From positions 1 through 64,000 of the IMG/VR virus record IMGVR_UViG_3300032214_000801: 64,000 nt of DNA; one strand, given 5' to 3'. The stretch comes from a virus. Shown piece after piece: positions 46,001 through 51,454 of the stretch. A program made the translations under genes and the position numbers. A model generated the notes under the pieces. The model was not told the origin of the DNA. It saw nothing but the letters and a program-made list of their open reading frames with translations, and did no database searches. Numbering within the stretch: position 1 is the stretch's first letter; each line of letters opens with the position of its first letter.

Positions 46001-46170
46001 AATTTATTATAGTCACTTAGGTTCTCAAGAATATCAATTGATCCACCATAATATTCTTGAGATTTGTAATATTCAGAAAGAAATTCTAATGCTAATGGGG
46101 ATTCTTCCCCAACGTATGCTGGTAGCTGACTCTTTACGACGATATTAAAGGGTACTCTTTTCTCTGACAT
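34021..46170 (-). CDS. Giant baseplate-associated protein (4049 aa) with a YHYH domain, in the gp7 position
   Basis: The largest gene of the window, 12.15 kb, directly after gp6 where T4 has gene 7 (1032 aa). The first 240 residues (PLALEFLSEYYKSQEYYGGS, then DFYGSRGTDSSFKILFKGLY) look like a conserved wedge-type N-terminus. Residues about 1200-1350 form a YHYH domain: KKFGNTEINS, then IIGWSYDGYPIYGPYGYS, then an acidic turn and NGTYAYF. The remainder is an array of short beta modules: DDELITYTSKS with CIRGFSG near 85-110, many GxGY-x-x-PP repeats, and H-G-F/L-x-x-G-D strand motifs about every 90 residues. The C-terminus ends KYRNYKT. It is probably a gp7-like wedge core with a huge decorated extension. 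The role of the YHYH domain is unknown. Confidence 0.88.
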   Translation of the reverse strand: MSEKRVPFNIVVKSQLPAYVGEESPLALEFLSEYYKSQEYYGGSIDILENLSDYNKLDTLTQYSSSASLTSDITFSDTEIPVDNTDGFPEAYGLLRIDDELITYTSKSSTAFSGCIRGFSGITSFTSPNKPEELVFSDSNSEDHISGTVVENLSVLFVKEFLKKFKKQIAPGFEGRDFYSSLNQATFIKQLKDFYGSRGTDSSFKILFKGLYNEEVDVIKPKEKLIRPSDARYQLTKDVVVESISGNPYDLVNETLFQNQYGDIQKAYAPVGKVEKIVTGLSTANYYKLSFDANYNRDISVSGSIYGDFTVHPYTKIIGNIYPGSTTIDVDSTVRFPNSGELSVAYEDGTVGIVKYTSKSLSQFFGCSTIEQLITDKTPVGINTYAYGYSINNPNEVITVRITSVIDNFNISSNTYGLNKDDHILIETLGGNFRDRFSNNWSLNICPTYHVKSIEVVDTSDNSYSITFSDPHIFKTGDKITFRSSFGEESTSSVVDILGEYVILVKGQGSLSLTTNYTATRKPLKVNSPFFSDLSYLNTNVQNVYRDEEKLLVASSSIPYYSNQSLNVTDNSVTFSGTFDGDTFNISPSVDHGFYSGDAVYYTPEKQISIVPDENGVESEVTSVVSSLGSKFEEGLYFVKRVDENNVKFARSRSNIFNGIYLTTDSVVSVTNNRIEPYKTKGKTLTTQNLLREIAPPFSDGTVYETDPGKTGILINGVEILNYKGSDTLYYGPIEKVNVVSGGQNYDIITPPILSISDAVGTGATGYCSVLGNLKEIRLIDRGFDYVDTPIIRITGGNGVGAKAEARLKAIEHKVTFNSNANANLIGVGTDISTIGFTTYHKFRNGEIVVYRTDGQASISGLTTDARYNVNVIDAYTVKLHLNENDAILGINTISLLGYSVGNHSLESFNNKTVIDSIIVTDSGYGYENKKRTSATAGINTASNIVKISNHGYNSGEIVKYTVDGSPISGLTANTEYYVTKVDNDSFRLSLVGLSTGNLDYYYKTGQFVNLSSVGVGTHVFNYPDISVEVIGTVGVSSLPQDDFKSKVQPIFRGEITSIHLTNSGSRYGSEEVLNFYKDPEFNLLNGANAQLTPIISAEGQIIEVLVNVAGSYYYAPPNLQIIGEGRGAVLTPIIENGQIKSIKVVEGGIGYGRGTTFINVIVPGLGAEFKSSIKSWTANLFRKYQSRLSGDDGVTVAGLNENYGLQYVHLYAPRKLREITYSSDQSGRVLYSNPDLKKFGNTEINSIDHSPIIGWSYDGYPIYGPYGYSLKTGGSVTQMKSGYKIKLSAGRPSTNIFPEEFFIEDYVYEKTGDEATLDENNGRYCVTPEYPNGTYAYFSTLNSSAESIGNFNGYKKPVFPYLIGKNYQAKPNPINFRKNSNQNDIDLNNTNWIRNTHFYNLTSNTSEYDYINIPTNLNQKSRIKYASPGIIEKVGIVTGGNNYKIGDKLIFLESNTGGAGADVRVSRIGGKDVNSVSVASSVVSGVEFYPYDGNGNFVVFSPTPHNYSNKDIITVSGLSTTSSLLRGSYSVGISTGERYILNSGVGTAGVTGIVTYFNISGNLNYPTIRENDIIGIGSEQVKVLNIDKRSSRIRVLRAFNNISSAHTNTSSAYQIQRKLSINVGYNTTFNYTFNREFYFNPSESLGLGIVGVGTTVFISNAGAAKTQQYIPLKSIYIPNHNLNTGDAVVYSVNGGSSIGISTNTVNSRLLEDKSILYISKIDENLVGISTVRLGIGTNGSFSGIALTTRTDSTLYLTGIGTGVYHSFKTLYPNVVSGSIQRNLVTVSTAQTHGLKNNDEVFIDVNPAITTSFAIRYNDYNRRLLVNPKNFVASGINTQTSEITIDNHGFYNGQKIIHTCVGTSYGLSNNGIYYVIFVNTDKFKLATSYEESVSLLPTPVKITSGFDGTLSAVNPRLELYRDSTVTFDLSDSSLSVSNQSQRFPIFELNFYTDSNFTKKFESTQTDRQFEIKRYGTVGIGTDARVVLTANKYLPEKLYYKLDLVNEFLATVEKKEILIDNFVPSNNEINLIPSLYNGKHVITTQSNSSFTYNLSVIPESSSYISSTSTIKYETESTYASGAISGLLIKSGGNNYYSLPGISTVLTTENGTGAVLKAYSKSIGNLKTTTIENIGFDFPSDSTLSPTTKLPQICTIESFATIENIGVTSFGRGYTVSPKLILLDGKTNKVVPEVDLRYNLGDGKVTILKNTNGINNTTPKIIPIQNSNGVGISTIRYNSTNKTAAVTLSVGFSTEQSFPFSANDKVLIENVSVGVGSTGIGYNSSNYGYEFFKILSVAENRGGIGIVTFSLDGFLKEGEIPGTFDPANSSGKIIAEKNLPQFSVSVKPTDFYNGEPIVSVASTSMTGVVQNWDNKTGTLKVSTVDKVYAGTIVKGLISGSLAQINSIEEFNSQYGLNYYSKIRNGWENETGFLNDILQRIPDNEYYQTFSYSLKSKIDFNTWEDVVSTLNHTAGFKKFADLQMESTLPYYDQESMVVEIPSNSPGVEVIVNIDSVVDINCVSDYDIVRENVLNVDGKIISDEIIFVNRVLTDYSESVGNRVLLIDDISDQFNSNPRVTRFGEVARFSVQGVTSKKIIALIRDKRYVNQRQLIMLDLLKDEYFSYMNQYARVESSYDMGTFDFVVDGTDGVINFYPTNYEYDDFDVTCLFFNLTDAVSGIGSRDFGDVVKIVTGSNSASVGSPCNVVSIASSFTSVKGIVNVIGDNGEHYFTEYNAIRKGSQIEFLEYGGLNNNSLSFYSSGSIGTFYPYISGSNFNIDFIPYSGIGVTSNSLNIAIGNTNTSGIGTYDLQYARLQSNYISIASSATPTENVVATFSNLYGGAYYITQVTDKNTGDVYSSEISSIINDSESYYVEYADLQTNSGLGTFGVNLSGTDAQLTFTPVPNTDVEVRIFANALKFVETSPLESLINLGNASIETRYGLYRSSITDVKREFDLTYRSIPIFEKSFDTQTNIDYAANVINLPNHFFVTGEELVYTNPGAGTSLAIGIGTTTITGIGITNKLPSSVFVVKLNETQLKLAATAEDSLNVDPNTFDLVSGIGTHFFTSKKQNSKVIICLDNIIQSPIVGTAITSSLSKNAFISDDLLYFSGITSFFGGDLIKIDDEIMRIRGVGIGSTNAVLVQRPWMGSDVVGHSTGSPITKVTGTYNIVGNKLNFVEAPYGNIPIGAPTNPPDQRDYVGITTRSKFHGRTFLRSAYPGTSLEAYYNNYIFDDISSEFDSEKKLFSIRSNKSNITGIATENAIVLVNDIFQGPGLSYDYTLSENSGITSITFTGTASSVSYDPNVGSVPIGGIIISVGSTSGFGYQPLVSAGGTAIVSIAGTIQSISVGNTGSGYRAGIQTVRVGVTTSSLETPNIFYVGTANITNGHVVSVAVTNPGTGYTSTNPPHVIFDSPLSYSNVPLVYSSISSGNGSSATVDIVVGQGSSVIDFTLNNLGYGYGQGEVLTVLVGGTTGIPTTSSANFKEFSLTIDSTYRDKFSGWSIGELQVLDDFADLFDGIRRKFQIKSNGEILSIRASKGSKIDIKSTLLLFVNNILQIPGEAYEFDGGSVITFTEPPKSGYTMKLLFYKGTGSIDVIDKDIIESVKIGDELTIGYDSYLGQSSFLQEDYRSVIDVTSINTVDTNVYFGPGNTTDETLTRPVTWCRQTEDKIVNEKEIAKDRDLYEPLIYPATNVIQTVSAGTTTIYIESVKSFFDPYNENKISLNFQNNVTMYSQEEKVSAAATAVVSAAGTISAIVISNGGYGYVNSPVVKIGNPLGFGVSNPATTYVNGSETIVGLGTTATATSSISSGIVTTITISNAGTGYTFTNPPVVLIESPEINIKKLSNISYQGDFGMIVGIASTSVVGIASTALKFNFYIPPDSVLRSDAIVGAAITISQISQGDYFVLSDSNLGFNTSIKSLRSDGSVVGVGTTFIDNVYQVVSSSTALTNIIGFGNIYTKEVVVSVNTFNNYDFRSRTFDSSSITFDSTRMTFDAEIINEIGNFSWGRIPVSSFVPIEPFNFYNQNGITGIKTSALVTRTNPLKYRNYKT

Positions 46171-46171
46171 T

Positions 46172-48097
46172 TTATGCTCTTACTAAAATCCCATTTTTGT
46201 AGCTTGACGATGTAATATAGGTGGTTCCAGATGGATCAGCTCCAGAAGAAATTCTATCCGCAACCATTTCAAATGTACTCATACTTATATCTAGTTGTAA
46301 ATAAAGATCCTGTAATCCAATAACATCATTTGACTGAGGAACTACAGAGATTTCTATTGTTGGTTGTCCATTTTTTTCTGGAGCAGATATAACATTAACT
46401 GGATTTAACGTGATAATTCCATTAACGTAATCAATTTTTCCCACATTTCTTTGTAAAATTGATACATCAGTTGATAATGGAGAATCTACAGTAAAGAAGA
46501 ATATTGATCCAGTATTCTGATTAGTATCTGGGAAATCACCCAGATAGACAGTGGAATTAAATCCTGCAATGTTAAATCCAGTAGATTTGATATTGTATCC
46601 ATTTGGATTTTTAATGTGGAATTTATTTCCAAATCCAATTTGATATTCTGCAAAACTATTTAAGACAACTCTCAAATCTCTTCTCATCTGAATTTTTGTG
46701 ATGTTTGAAGTGATTGAGTCGTGACTATCATCAATAGTTTTCAAAAACTTACTGTATTTGAATCTTGCACCATACTTATTCAGTTCAGAAGATTCTGCAT
46801 ATTTTGTAATATTACCTTGAACAACTGAAGATACGTATGAAGAACTAGGAGAAAGGTTCGTATTATAGTAAACCTGTGATTCTGCTTCAATATAAAGGTA
46901 TTTTAGATCAAGAATCTCAGGAACAATTCCTGCTACGCTATATTTTTTAAGATCTCTACGAATATTATCTTTTACAATATTGGGTAAGAAATCTCCAGTC
47001 TTGGGTTTAATACTAATAAACACCTTTCCATATTGTGGAGGAACAACTTCTTCTCCACCAAAGACGGAGATTGATTCTGTTTCTGGATAGATTTTTGCAG
47101 GAATCAGTGTTTCATAGTCATTCGTAGTAACTGCTCTATTCTGTGATGCGTAGATACGGGGAGCATATTTTTTAACGGATTCTACTGATTCGATCATCTC
47201 ACCACCTTTAGATGAGATATCGGTGGTAATCAGAGATATACCAGAAGTTACAACATATTCTTCGCCATTTCTTGTATATACAAGTCTTCCACTAAATGAG
47301 AATCTATCAATACCATTAGCACTATCGCCATGATTTATGAGATAAGATACTTCAATATAATTACCATCTTCCAGTTTCTTACCAAAGATGTCATCTCCAA
47401 AAATCAATTCATATCTTTCATCATCAACTTCTTGAATGAAATATACTTTAGATTGTCCGTTAATATCAAACAAACTATCTTGAAGATTATATTTAACTGA
47501 GATATTAGAATTTGCGCTACTTCTTACTAAGACTTTAATCTGATCAGAATCAACCCCAGAGTTATTTAAAACGAATCTCTGATTTGGTTGTCTGGAGGTA
47601 TAGGTAAAGAATTGATCAATAACATTACCTTCATAGACTCTGATGTTTGAAAATAATGCAATATTATCAACAACAGGAACAGTAATATCATCTAAGATTG
47701 AAAAGACATATGATGAGTTTCCAAACTGTGCTGCAGTTGCGGCTACAATTCCTTTTTGTAAAGTGATTGTAGATGGTGTTGGAAAAATATCTGTAGTATC
47801 TACAAAGAATGTTACAGTTGCAGATGCTGCTTTCTTGGAACGAGGTACATAGCCAATATTTCTTGCTAGAGAAACAACATTCTCCCTTAGAGTCGCACTA
47901 TCAATGAAGATTTCATTCGTAACCATGTTGGCATTATACGACGTAATATACGTGTTATATGCCAATAGATCTAAAATCGTCGAAAGATTCGATCCTTCAA
48001 AATCATAATCTGTGAAATTTGAGTTAGATTTTAAATAATCACGGAGCGTTGCCTTGATTTGATCAAAATCTAAACTTGTGAAATTTTGTAATGCCAT
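46172..48097 (-). CDS. gp6: Baseplate wedge protein gp6
   Basis: 641 residues (T4 gp6 has 660). Forms the dimeric ring that holds the wedges around the hub and belongs to the gpJ/gp6 baseplate family. Typical start: FDQIKATLRDYLKSNSNFTDYDFEGSNLSTILDLLAYNTYITSYNANMV (residues 12-60). Also RNIGYVPRSKKAA, and YGKVFISIKPKTGDFLP further on. It is separated by one base from both gp25 and the 4049-aa gene. Confidence 0.96.
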   Translation of the reverse strand: MALQNFTSLDFDQIKATLRDYLKSNSNFTDYDFEGSNLSTILDLLAYNTYITSYNANMVTNEIFIDSATLRENVVSLARNIGYVPRSKKAASATVTFFVDTTDIFPTPSTITLQKGIVAATAAQFGNSSYVFSILDDITVPVVDNIALFSNIRVYEGNVIDQFFTYTSRQPNQRFVLNNSGVDSDQIKVLVRSSANSNISVKYNLQDSLFDINGQSKVYFIQEVDDERYELIFGDDIFGKKLEDGNYIEVSYLINHGDSANGIDRFSFSGRLVYTRNGEEYVVTSGISLITTDISSKGGEMIESVESVKKYAPRIYASQNRAVTTNDYETLIPAKIYPETESISVFGGEEVVPPQYGKVFISIKPKTGDFLPNIVKDNIRRDLKKYSVAGIVPEILDLKYLYIEAESQVYYNTNLSPSSSYVSSVVQGNITKYAESSELNKYGARFKYSKFLKTIDDSHDSITSNITKIQMRRDLRVVLNSFAEYQIGFGNKFHIKNPNGYNIKSTGFNIAGFNSTVYLGDFPDTNQNTGSIFFFTVDSPLSTDVSILQRNVGKIDYVNGIITLNPVNVISAPEKNGQPTIEISVVPQSNDVIGLQDLYLQLDISMSTFEMVADRISSGADPSGTTYITSSSYKNGILVRA

Positions 48098-48499
48098 TTA
48101 TCTTGTGGGAAGAAGAGCAAACTCTAGCTGTTGCGGAGGAATATTCGCTCCAATAATCTCATATTGTACAATTACGTTAAAATTATAATCGTCATACTGT
48201 GGTTCCACAGTTATATCAATTAATTTAACTCTTGGTTCATAATTTTCAATTGAATTTTTGATTTCGTCCCGTATTGCGAGTGCAGAAAAATCATCTATAT
48301 TCTCAAAAAGAGATGCAGAAATATTAGATCCAAAATTTGGATTAAAAAATTTCTCTCCAGGAAGGGTAAATACAATATTTCTTACTGAACGAGCAATTGC
48401 ATTCGCATCTTTAATGCCAATCAAGTCATTATTCAGGGGATTATCCTGAAATGACATGCTCAGATCTCTAAAACCTTGACTTACCCTTTCTAAAGGCAT
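48098..48499 (-). CDS. gp25: Baseplate wedge protein gp25
   Basis: 133 residues (T4 gp25 has 132). Lysozyme-like-fold wedge protein of the gpW/gp25 family that starts sheath polymerisation. Conserved features: RDLSMSFQDNPLNNDL, ARSVRNIVFTLPGEKFFNPNFGS (48-residue region from about 35), IRDEIKNSIENYEPRVKL, and DYNFNVIVQYEI. Its stop is adjacent to the gp6 start. An AATAAATA late element is 31 nt upstream. Confidence 0.97.
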   Translation of the reverse strand: MPLERVSQGFRDLSMSFQDNPLNNDLIGIKDANAIARSVRNIVFTLPGEKFFNPNFGSNISASLFENIDDFSALAIRDEIKNSIENYEPRVKLIDITVEPQYDDYNFNVIVQYEIIGANIPPQQLEFALLPTR

Positions 48500-48529
48500 T
48501 TAAATGATTGAAATATAATAATTATAACT

Positions 48530-48537
48530 TATTTATT
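48530..48537 (-). promoter_or_regulatory. Late promoter variant AATAAATA upstream of gp25
   Basis: Minus strand, 31 nt before gp25, in the gap after the 80-aa gene. It would be the entry promoter for the 25-6-giant baseplate operon. Confidence 0.65.
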
Positions 48538-48539
48538 CA

Positions 48540-48782
48540 CTATCTTTTAGATTCATAAATTGGTTCTGTACCATATTCCCAGTCATCATAGTCTTCATCA
48601 TTGCGAATTCTTTCATGAATTTCATTTTGATGATAGAAATCATGCTTTTTGGGAGTAATATTATCATTTGCAATCTCACGAAGCATTGATCTACTGTCAA
48701 TAGAACCGTAATCGGTTGCTAATTTGTCTGTTCCCCACATTTGGTGCATGTAGTCTGAACTACGATCCGAAGGTTTTCCCAT
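48540..48782 (-). CDS. Conserved small acidic protein (80 aa)
   Basis: Not a named family. It has MHQMWGTDKLATDYGS at residues 12-27, then a helix with LREIANDNITPKKHDFYHQNEIHERIR, and an acidic Asp/Tyr tail with WEYGTEPI. The start lies 23 nt inside the preceding 224-aa gene, so the two are coupled. Always next to gp25 in the cyanophages I recall. A baseplate assembly helper is possible but unproven. Confidence 0.75.
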   Translation of the reverse strand: MGKPSDRSSDYMHQMWGTDKLATDYGSIDSRSMLREIANDNITPKKHDFYHQNEIHERIRNDEDYDDWEYGTEPIYESKR

Positions 48783-49434
48783 TTTGCTCTCCTGATTTAG
48801 TAAAATCAGAACTTTTTACGGGGTTGCTATCCCGTGAATCAATATAAAATCCTCTTCTCAAGTAGTCTTCATCTTTAATAAAGGTAAAATTATCTATCTC
48901 CTTAATCTTTTCTCCTTTCCAAACTGGAATTGCAACAGAATTACCATAGCGAAAGTCTGGATTTCTGCGAAAGTGTACTTCAATGAGTTTATTGCCAATG
49001 AATTCACAGTTAATCCACTCATAGTTTCCTTTCAAATTATTTAAAATCTCTGGAAACTTTATCTTTCTTTGAATTTTAGTCCACTTCTTCCATTTATACA
49101 ATGGATGATTACAATCTCTTTCACCTAGAATTACAAGTTCTGCATTCTTCTGATAAAAGTCTACACTTATATGTTCACCTTTAAAGCGTTGACACCAAAA
49201 TTCTGATGGATGAAAGTGATCAGTACAATTCCAAATCCATTCGATACGAGAAAAACGTCCCATGCCCAATAGATTAATTGATGGACGGACTACATAATGA
49301 TCTGGAAAGGGAACGGGACACCCTACAGCGCCACACAGATACCCCAGACGGCGCGATAGAAACAACTTGTTATATACCCATAAATCCTCATCATGTATCG
49401 AATTCCATTCATCATAAGAATCTAAATGATACAT
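48760..49434 (-). CDS. Conserved cyanophage protein of unknown function (224 aa)
   Basis: Strongly featured but unnamed. It starts YDEWNSIHDEDLWVYNKLFLSRRLGYLCGAVGCPVP and then has YVVRPSINLLGMGRFSR. It is rich in Trp, Tyr and His (NCTDHFHPSEFW, WIN, FRRNPDFRYGNSVAIPVWKG). The arrangement suggests an enzyme or nucleotide-binding fold; the RPSINLLGMGR loop followed by WCQRFKGEHISVDF strands recalls ATP-grasp or RimK-like proteins only vaguely. It is preceded by a TATAAT box and a terminator, so it starts a new transcription unit. Confidence 0.8.
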   Translation of the reverse strand: MYHLDSYDEWNSIHDEDLWVYNKLFLSRRLGYLCGAVGCPVPFPDHYVVRPSINLLGMGRFSRIEWIWNCTDHFHPSEFWCQRFKGEHISVDFYQKNAELVILGERDCNHPLYKWKKWTKIQRKIKFPEILNNLKGNYEWINCEFIGNKLIEVHFRRNPDFRYGNSVAIPVWKGEKIKEIDNFTFIKDEDYLRRGFYIDSRDSNPVKSSDFTKSGEQNGKTFGS

Positions 49435-49452
49435 ACCAATTTCTGTATGTCT

Positions 49453-49495
49453 ATTATATCTAGATACAAAAAAAGGGAACTCTAAGGTTCCCTTT
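49453..49495 (-). terminator. Intrinsic terminator followed by a -10 box before the 224-aa gene
   Basis: Minus-strand hairpin AAAGGGAAC-CTTAGA-GTTCCCTTT (9-bp stem, 49472-49495) followed by a T run to 49467. It closes the glycosyltransferase transcript group about 9 nt after the stop of the 47-aa gene. Right after it comes TATAAT (49453-49458), 19 nt before the 224-aa start. No good -35 is seen at 17 nt, so the promoter part is less sure than the terminator. Confidence 0.88.
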
Positions 49496-49503
49496 ACTCT
49501 TAT

Positions 49504-49647
49504 TTACCGTGTACCTTGTCCCCGATACTTTTTCTTACGTCCATTGCGAGATGTCGCTGAGAGTAAAGTACGAGCAGAACGTCCCTGACGAGTTTTCTTA
49601 GGCGCTCCTGATTGAAACTCAACCTTACTCGATCCACCTTTTGCCAT
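49504..49647 (-). CDS. Small basic conserved protein (47 aa)
   Basis: ATG at 49647, stop TAA at 49504. It begins MAKGGSSKVEFQSGAPKKTR and ends with a Lys/Arg-rich RKKKYRGQG tail; overall charge is strongly positive. Short proteins of this pattern are very common in T4-like cyanophages. A nucleic-acid-binding or ribosomal-like role is possible from composition only. It starts one base before the stop of the next gene upstream. Confidence 0.8.
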   Translation of the reverse strand: MAKGGSSKVEFQSGAPKKTRQGRSARTLLSATSRNGRKKKYRGQGTR

Positions 49648-49648
49648 T

Positions 49649-49801
49649 TTAAAGTTCCTCCACTACAAATTCATTTAGATCAATCTTTTCTCCTTCATAA
49701 AACTTCTCAGAGAAGTCTTGAAGAACCTCAGTACATTCTTCTGCACTGAGGTGTTTATAAATTCTACGTCCCTTATATAAGATATCGTAGTACTTACTCA
49801 T
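49649..49801 (-). CDS. Small conserved protein (50 aa)
   Basis: ATG at 49801, stop TAA at 49649. It begins MSKYYDILYKGRRIYKHLSA followed by an acidic helix with CTEVLQDFSEKFYEG and ends VVEEL. Charge is mixed and no motif is known. It lies one base after the glycosyltransferase-like gene and one base before the 47-aa gene, so it is part of that operon. Confidence 0.78.
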   Translation of the reverse strand: MSKYYDILYKGRRIYKHLSAEECTEVLQDFSEKFYEGEKIDLNEFVVEEL

Positions 49802-49802
49802 A

Positions 49803-50573
49803 TCAGATAATACGAGTCTTTTCGTGTCCTACGCGAATCCGAGGATCACACCAGATCTCAAATCCTTTCTCAATGGCATCAAGACAGAATGAAACGTCTT
49901 CACCACACATATCTTGTACTGCACCAGATTCAAAGACTTGCATCTTTGGAGCGAACCAAGGATATTCGAGATTCTCAAAGACACCCTTCTTAATCAGAAC
50001 CCAACCAAAACCAGTGTAATCAACCGTGAAAGGCTTACGGCGCTTATCCATGGTTTCTAGAGTTTCATGATTCATGACTCCACCATTCTTGCGGAAGTCA
50101 TCTTCCTCTAGCCAATGAGCGACAGAGGTTGTGTGTCCATCTTCCGTGCAATACCAACCAGCAGTGATCTCACGCTCTGTACCATCTTCGGAAAGTGCAA
50201 GATCACACAGTTGCCAGAACTTGGATGTATCAAAGACAATATCGCTGTCAATCCATAGTTGATAATCGTAATTCAGTTTACCATCCCAGGGAATCTGTTT
50301 AGGTCCACGTAGTACGTTTGCCCCCAGACATTTGCATCGGGCAAAGTTTACCATGGAGGAATAGTCTTGAGAAATCTGAATTGCCATTCCGTTCTGAACA
50401 AGATCAAAACAGAGTTGTACGAAATTCTTCAGGAAAATGAAAGAACAACCACGTCCAGGTAGACAGAATACAATTGTCTTACCTTTCATTCTCTCACGAA
50501 TACTATCGTAATTCCAATCTTCAGTTGGCGCTTTTTTAGGCGCCACAGTTTTTACAGTAAATCCTTTTGCCAT
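49803..50573 (-). CDS. Glycosyltransferase-like protein (GT-A type)
   Basis: 256 residues. After a short N-terminal extension comes a beta-strand KTIVFCLPGRGCS, then a helix, an ISQDYSSMVNFARCK segment, and WIDSDIVFD with a DSD at 109-111 as the likely metal-binding DxD of a GT-A fold. A C-terminal GEDVSFCLDAIEKGFEIWCDP segment resembles the acceptor/ED-x-x-F-C motif of family 2-like enzymes. Substrate unknown; modification of DNA, virion protein or host surface sugar are all possible. A good host-type promoter precedes it. Confidence 0.8.
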   Translation of the reverse strand: MAKGFTVKTVAPKKAPTEDWNYDSIRERMKGKTIVFCLPGRGCSFIFLKNFVQLCFDLVQNGMAIQISQDYSSMVNFARCKCLGANVLRGPKQIPWDGKLNYDYQLWIDSDIVFDTSKFWQLCDLALSEDGTEREITAGWYCTEDGHTTSVAHWLEEDDFRKNGGVMNHETLETMDKRRKPFTVDYTGFGWVLIKKGVFENLEYPWFAPKMQVFESGAVQDMCGEDVSFCLDAIEKGFEIWCDPRIRVGHEKTRII

Positions 50574-50597
50574 AAGTTGAATAACTCTTCAATGTCA

Positions 50598-50626
50598 ATT
50601 TTAGCGTTTTATTTAGTGCAAGTCAA
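50598..50626 (-). promoter_or_regulatory. Sigma70-type promoter for the glycosyltransferase-like gene
   Basis: Minus strand TTGACT (50621-50626), 17-nt spacer, TAAAAT (50598-50603). The -35 hexamer is present twice in overlapping form. The predicted transcript start is about 18 nt before the ATG. Confidence 0.8.
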
Positions 50627-50634
50627 GTCAATGG

Positions 50635-50865
50635 TTAGTGTGATGAATCTCTGATTGTTTGCTTAGATGTTACTAATTCCTCAAAGGATAAGTCCTCTAC
50701 TTTATAATCAGTCTTCATTAACCCTACCATATTCTTCAAAGTACTCCAAGTCGCTTGGAATTCCTCCTCTTTAATCGAATGAAATAAACATCGATCCTTT
50801 GCATATATGTGATATATTTTTTCCATGGGGGAATAAAAAACTTCCGGAAATTTTTTCAGTAACAT
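50635..50865 (-). CDS. Small conserved protein (76 aa)
   Basis: It begins MLLKKFPEVFYSPMEKIYHI, then AKDRCLFHSIKEEEFQATW and an acidic helix ending EELVTSK. Proteins with the same YHIY and CLxHSxKEEEF pattern are common in cyanophages; function unknown. A ribosome site AAGGAAG lies about 10 nt before the ATG. The ATG sits in the 3' arm of a 6-bp hairpin (GTAACA with TGTTAC), which might tune initiation. Confidence 0.78.
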   Translation of the reverse strand: MLLKKFPEVFYSPMEKIYHIYAKDRCLFHSIKEEEFQATWSTLKNMVGLMKTDYKVEDLSFEELVTSKQTIRDSSH

Positions 50866-51218
50866 TTCATTTTGTTACTTCCTTATATATCACAACTTAT
50901 TTTTTTCTTTTTTTCAGATACTCCTTTTTTTGTGCCTCCTAGTACCTCCGGAAAAATTTTATGAGATTGATATAGAGATCGCGTTTTGTCACCTCTGTAG
51001 GTTAGGGACTTATCGATTTTTATAAACGCAACGCCCGCTTATAACAATAACGCCCCAATCGCAAACACTGCCTATTTACTATACTTAACGAATACGATTA
51101 CAAGGTATAAAGAATAACTGTCAAATCACTGTGTAATACTAATAAACAACACATTTAGTTTATGAAATACTTAAGGACGGGGAGAAAGAATAACTCACTC
51201 CCCGCACAGTAAGCTACA
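50866..51218 (-). promoter_or_regulatory. 353-nt non-coding control region
   Basis: No open frame of note. Going leftward it holds: a hairpin 15 nt after the 55-aa gene stop (51178-51204, stem CGGGGAG/CTCCCCG, 13-nt loop, no T run); a promoter TTGACA (51119-51124), 16-nt spacer, TGTAAT (51097-51102); TATAA-type boxes near 51020-51045; and at 50900-50960 poly-A/T tracts around two GGAGG words not followed by a start codon. It separates the small-gene cluster from the glycosyltransferase unit. Confidence 0.6.
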
Positions 51219-51386
51219 TCAGAACGCGACTTCTTCCAGAGTAGGCATGTTCATAGCGACTGCATGTTGCACAAAGTCGTTGATGTTTTCCTGCTCAATG
51301 TCACTCACGATTGCATCCAGGAGGGACAGAAGTTCGGTGCCAGTGTTACCTTGAGCAAGCAGAGCGAGAGCAACAGCGTTAGACAT
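51219..51386 (-). CDS. Small conserved protein (55 aa)
   Basis: ATG at 51386, stop TGA at 51219. It begins MSNAVALALLAQGNTGTELL and continues SLLDAIVSDIEQ. The AQGNTGTELLSLLD pattern is shared by many cyanophage small proteins. Helical and acidic, no membrane segment. Its codons use more G and C than its neighbours, which suggests high expression or different ancestry. Function unknown. Confidence 0.78.
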   Translation of the reverse strand: MSNAVALALLAQGNTGTELLSLLDAIVSDIEQENINDFVQHAVAMNMPTLEEVAF

Positions 51387-51454
51387 AATCACGAAGAAAG
51401 AGTAAAGAACTGTGAGGTGTGAGTAGTTTAGAGTCTTACTCAGGACTGTTTGTG

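Noticed and set aside
50880-50960. GGAGG words as ribosome sites of a hidden gene
   Set aside because: No ATG, GTG or TTG at 5-12 nt with an open frame of useful length follows either word on the minus strand.
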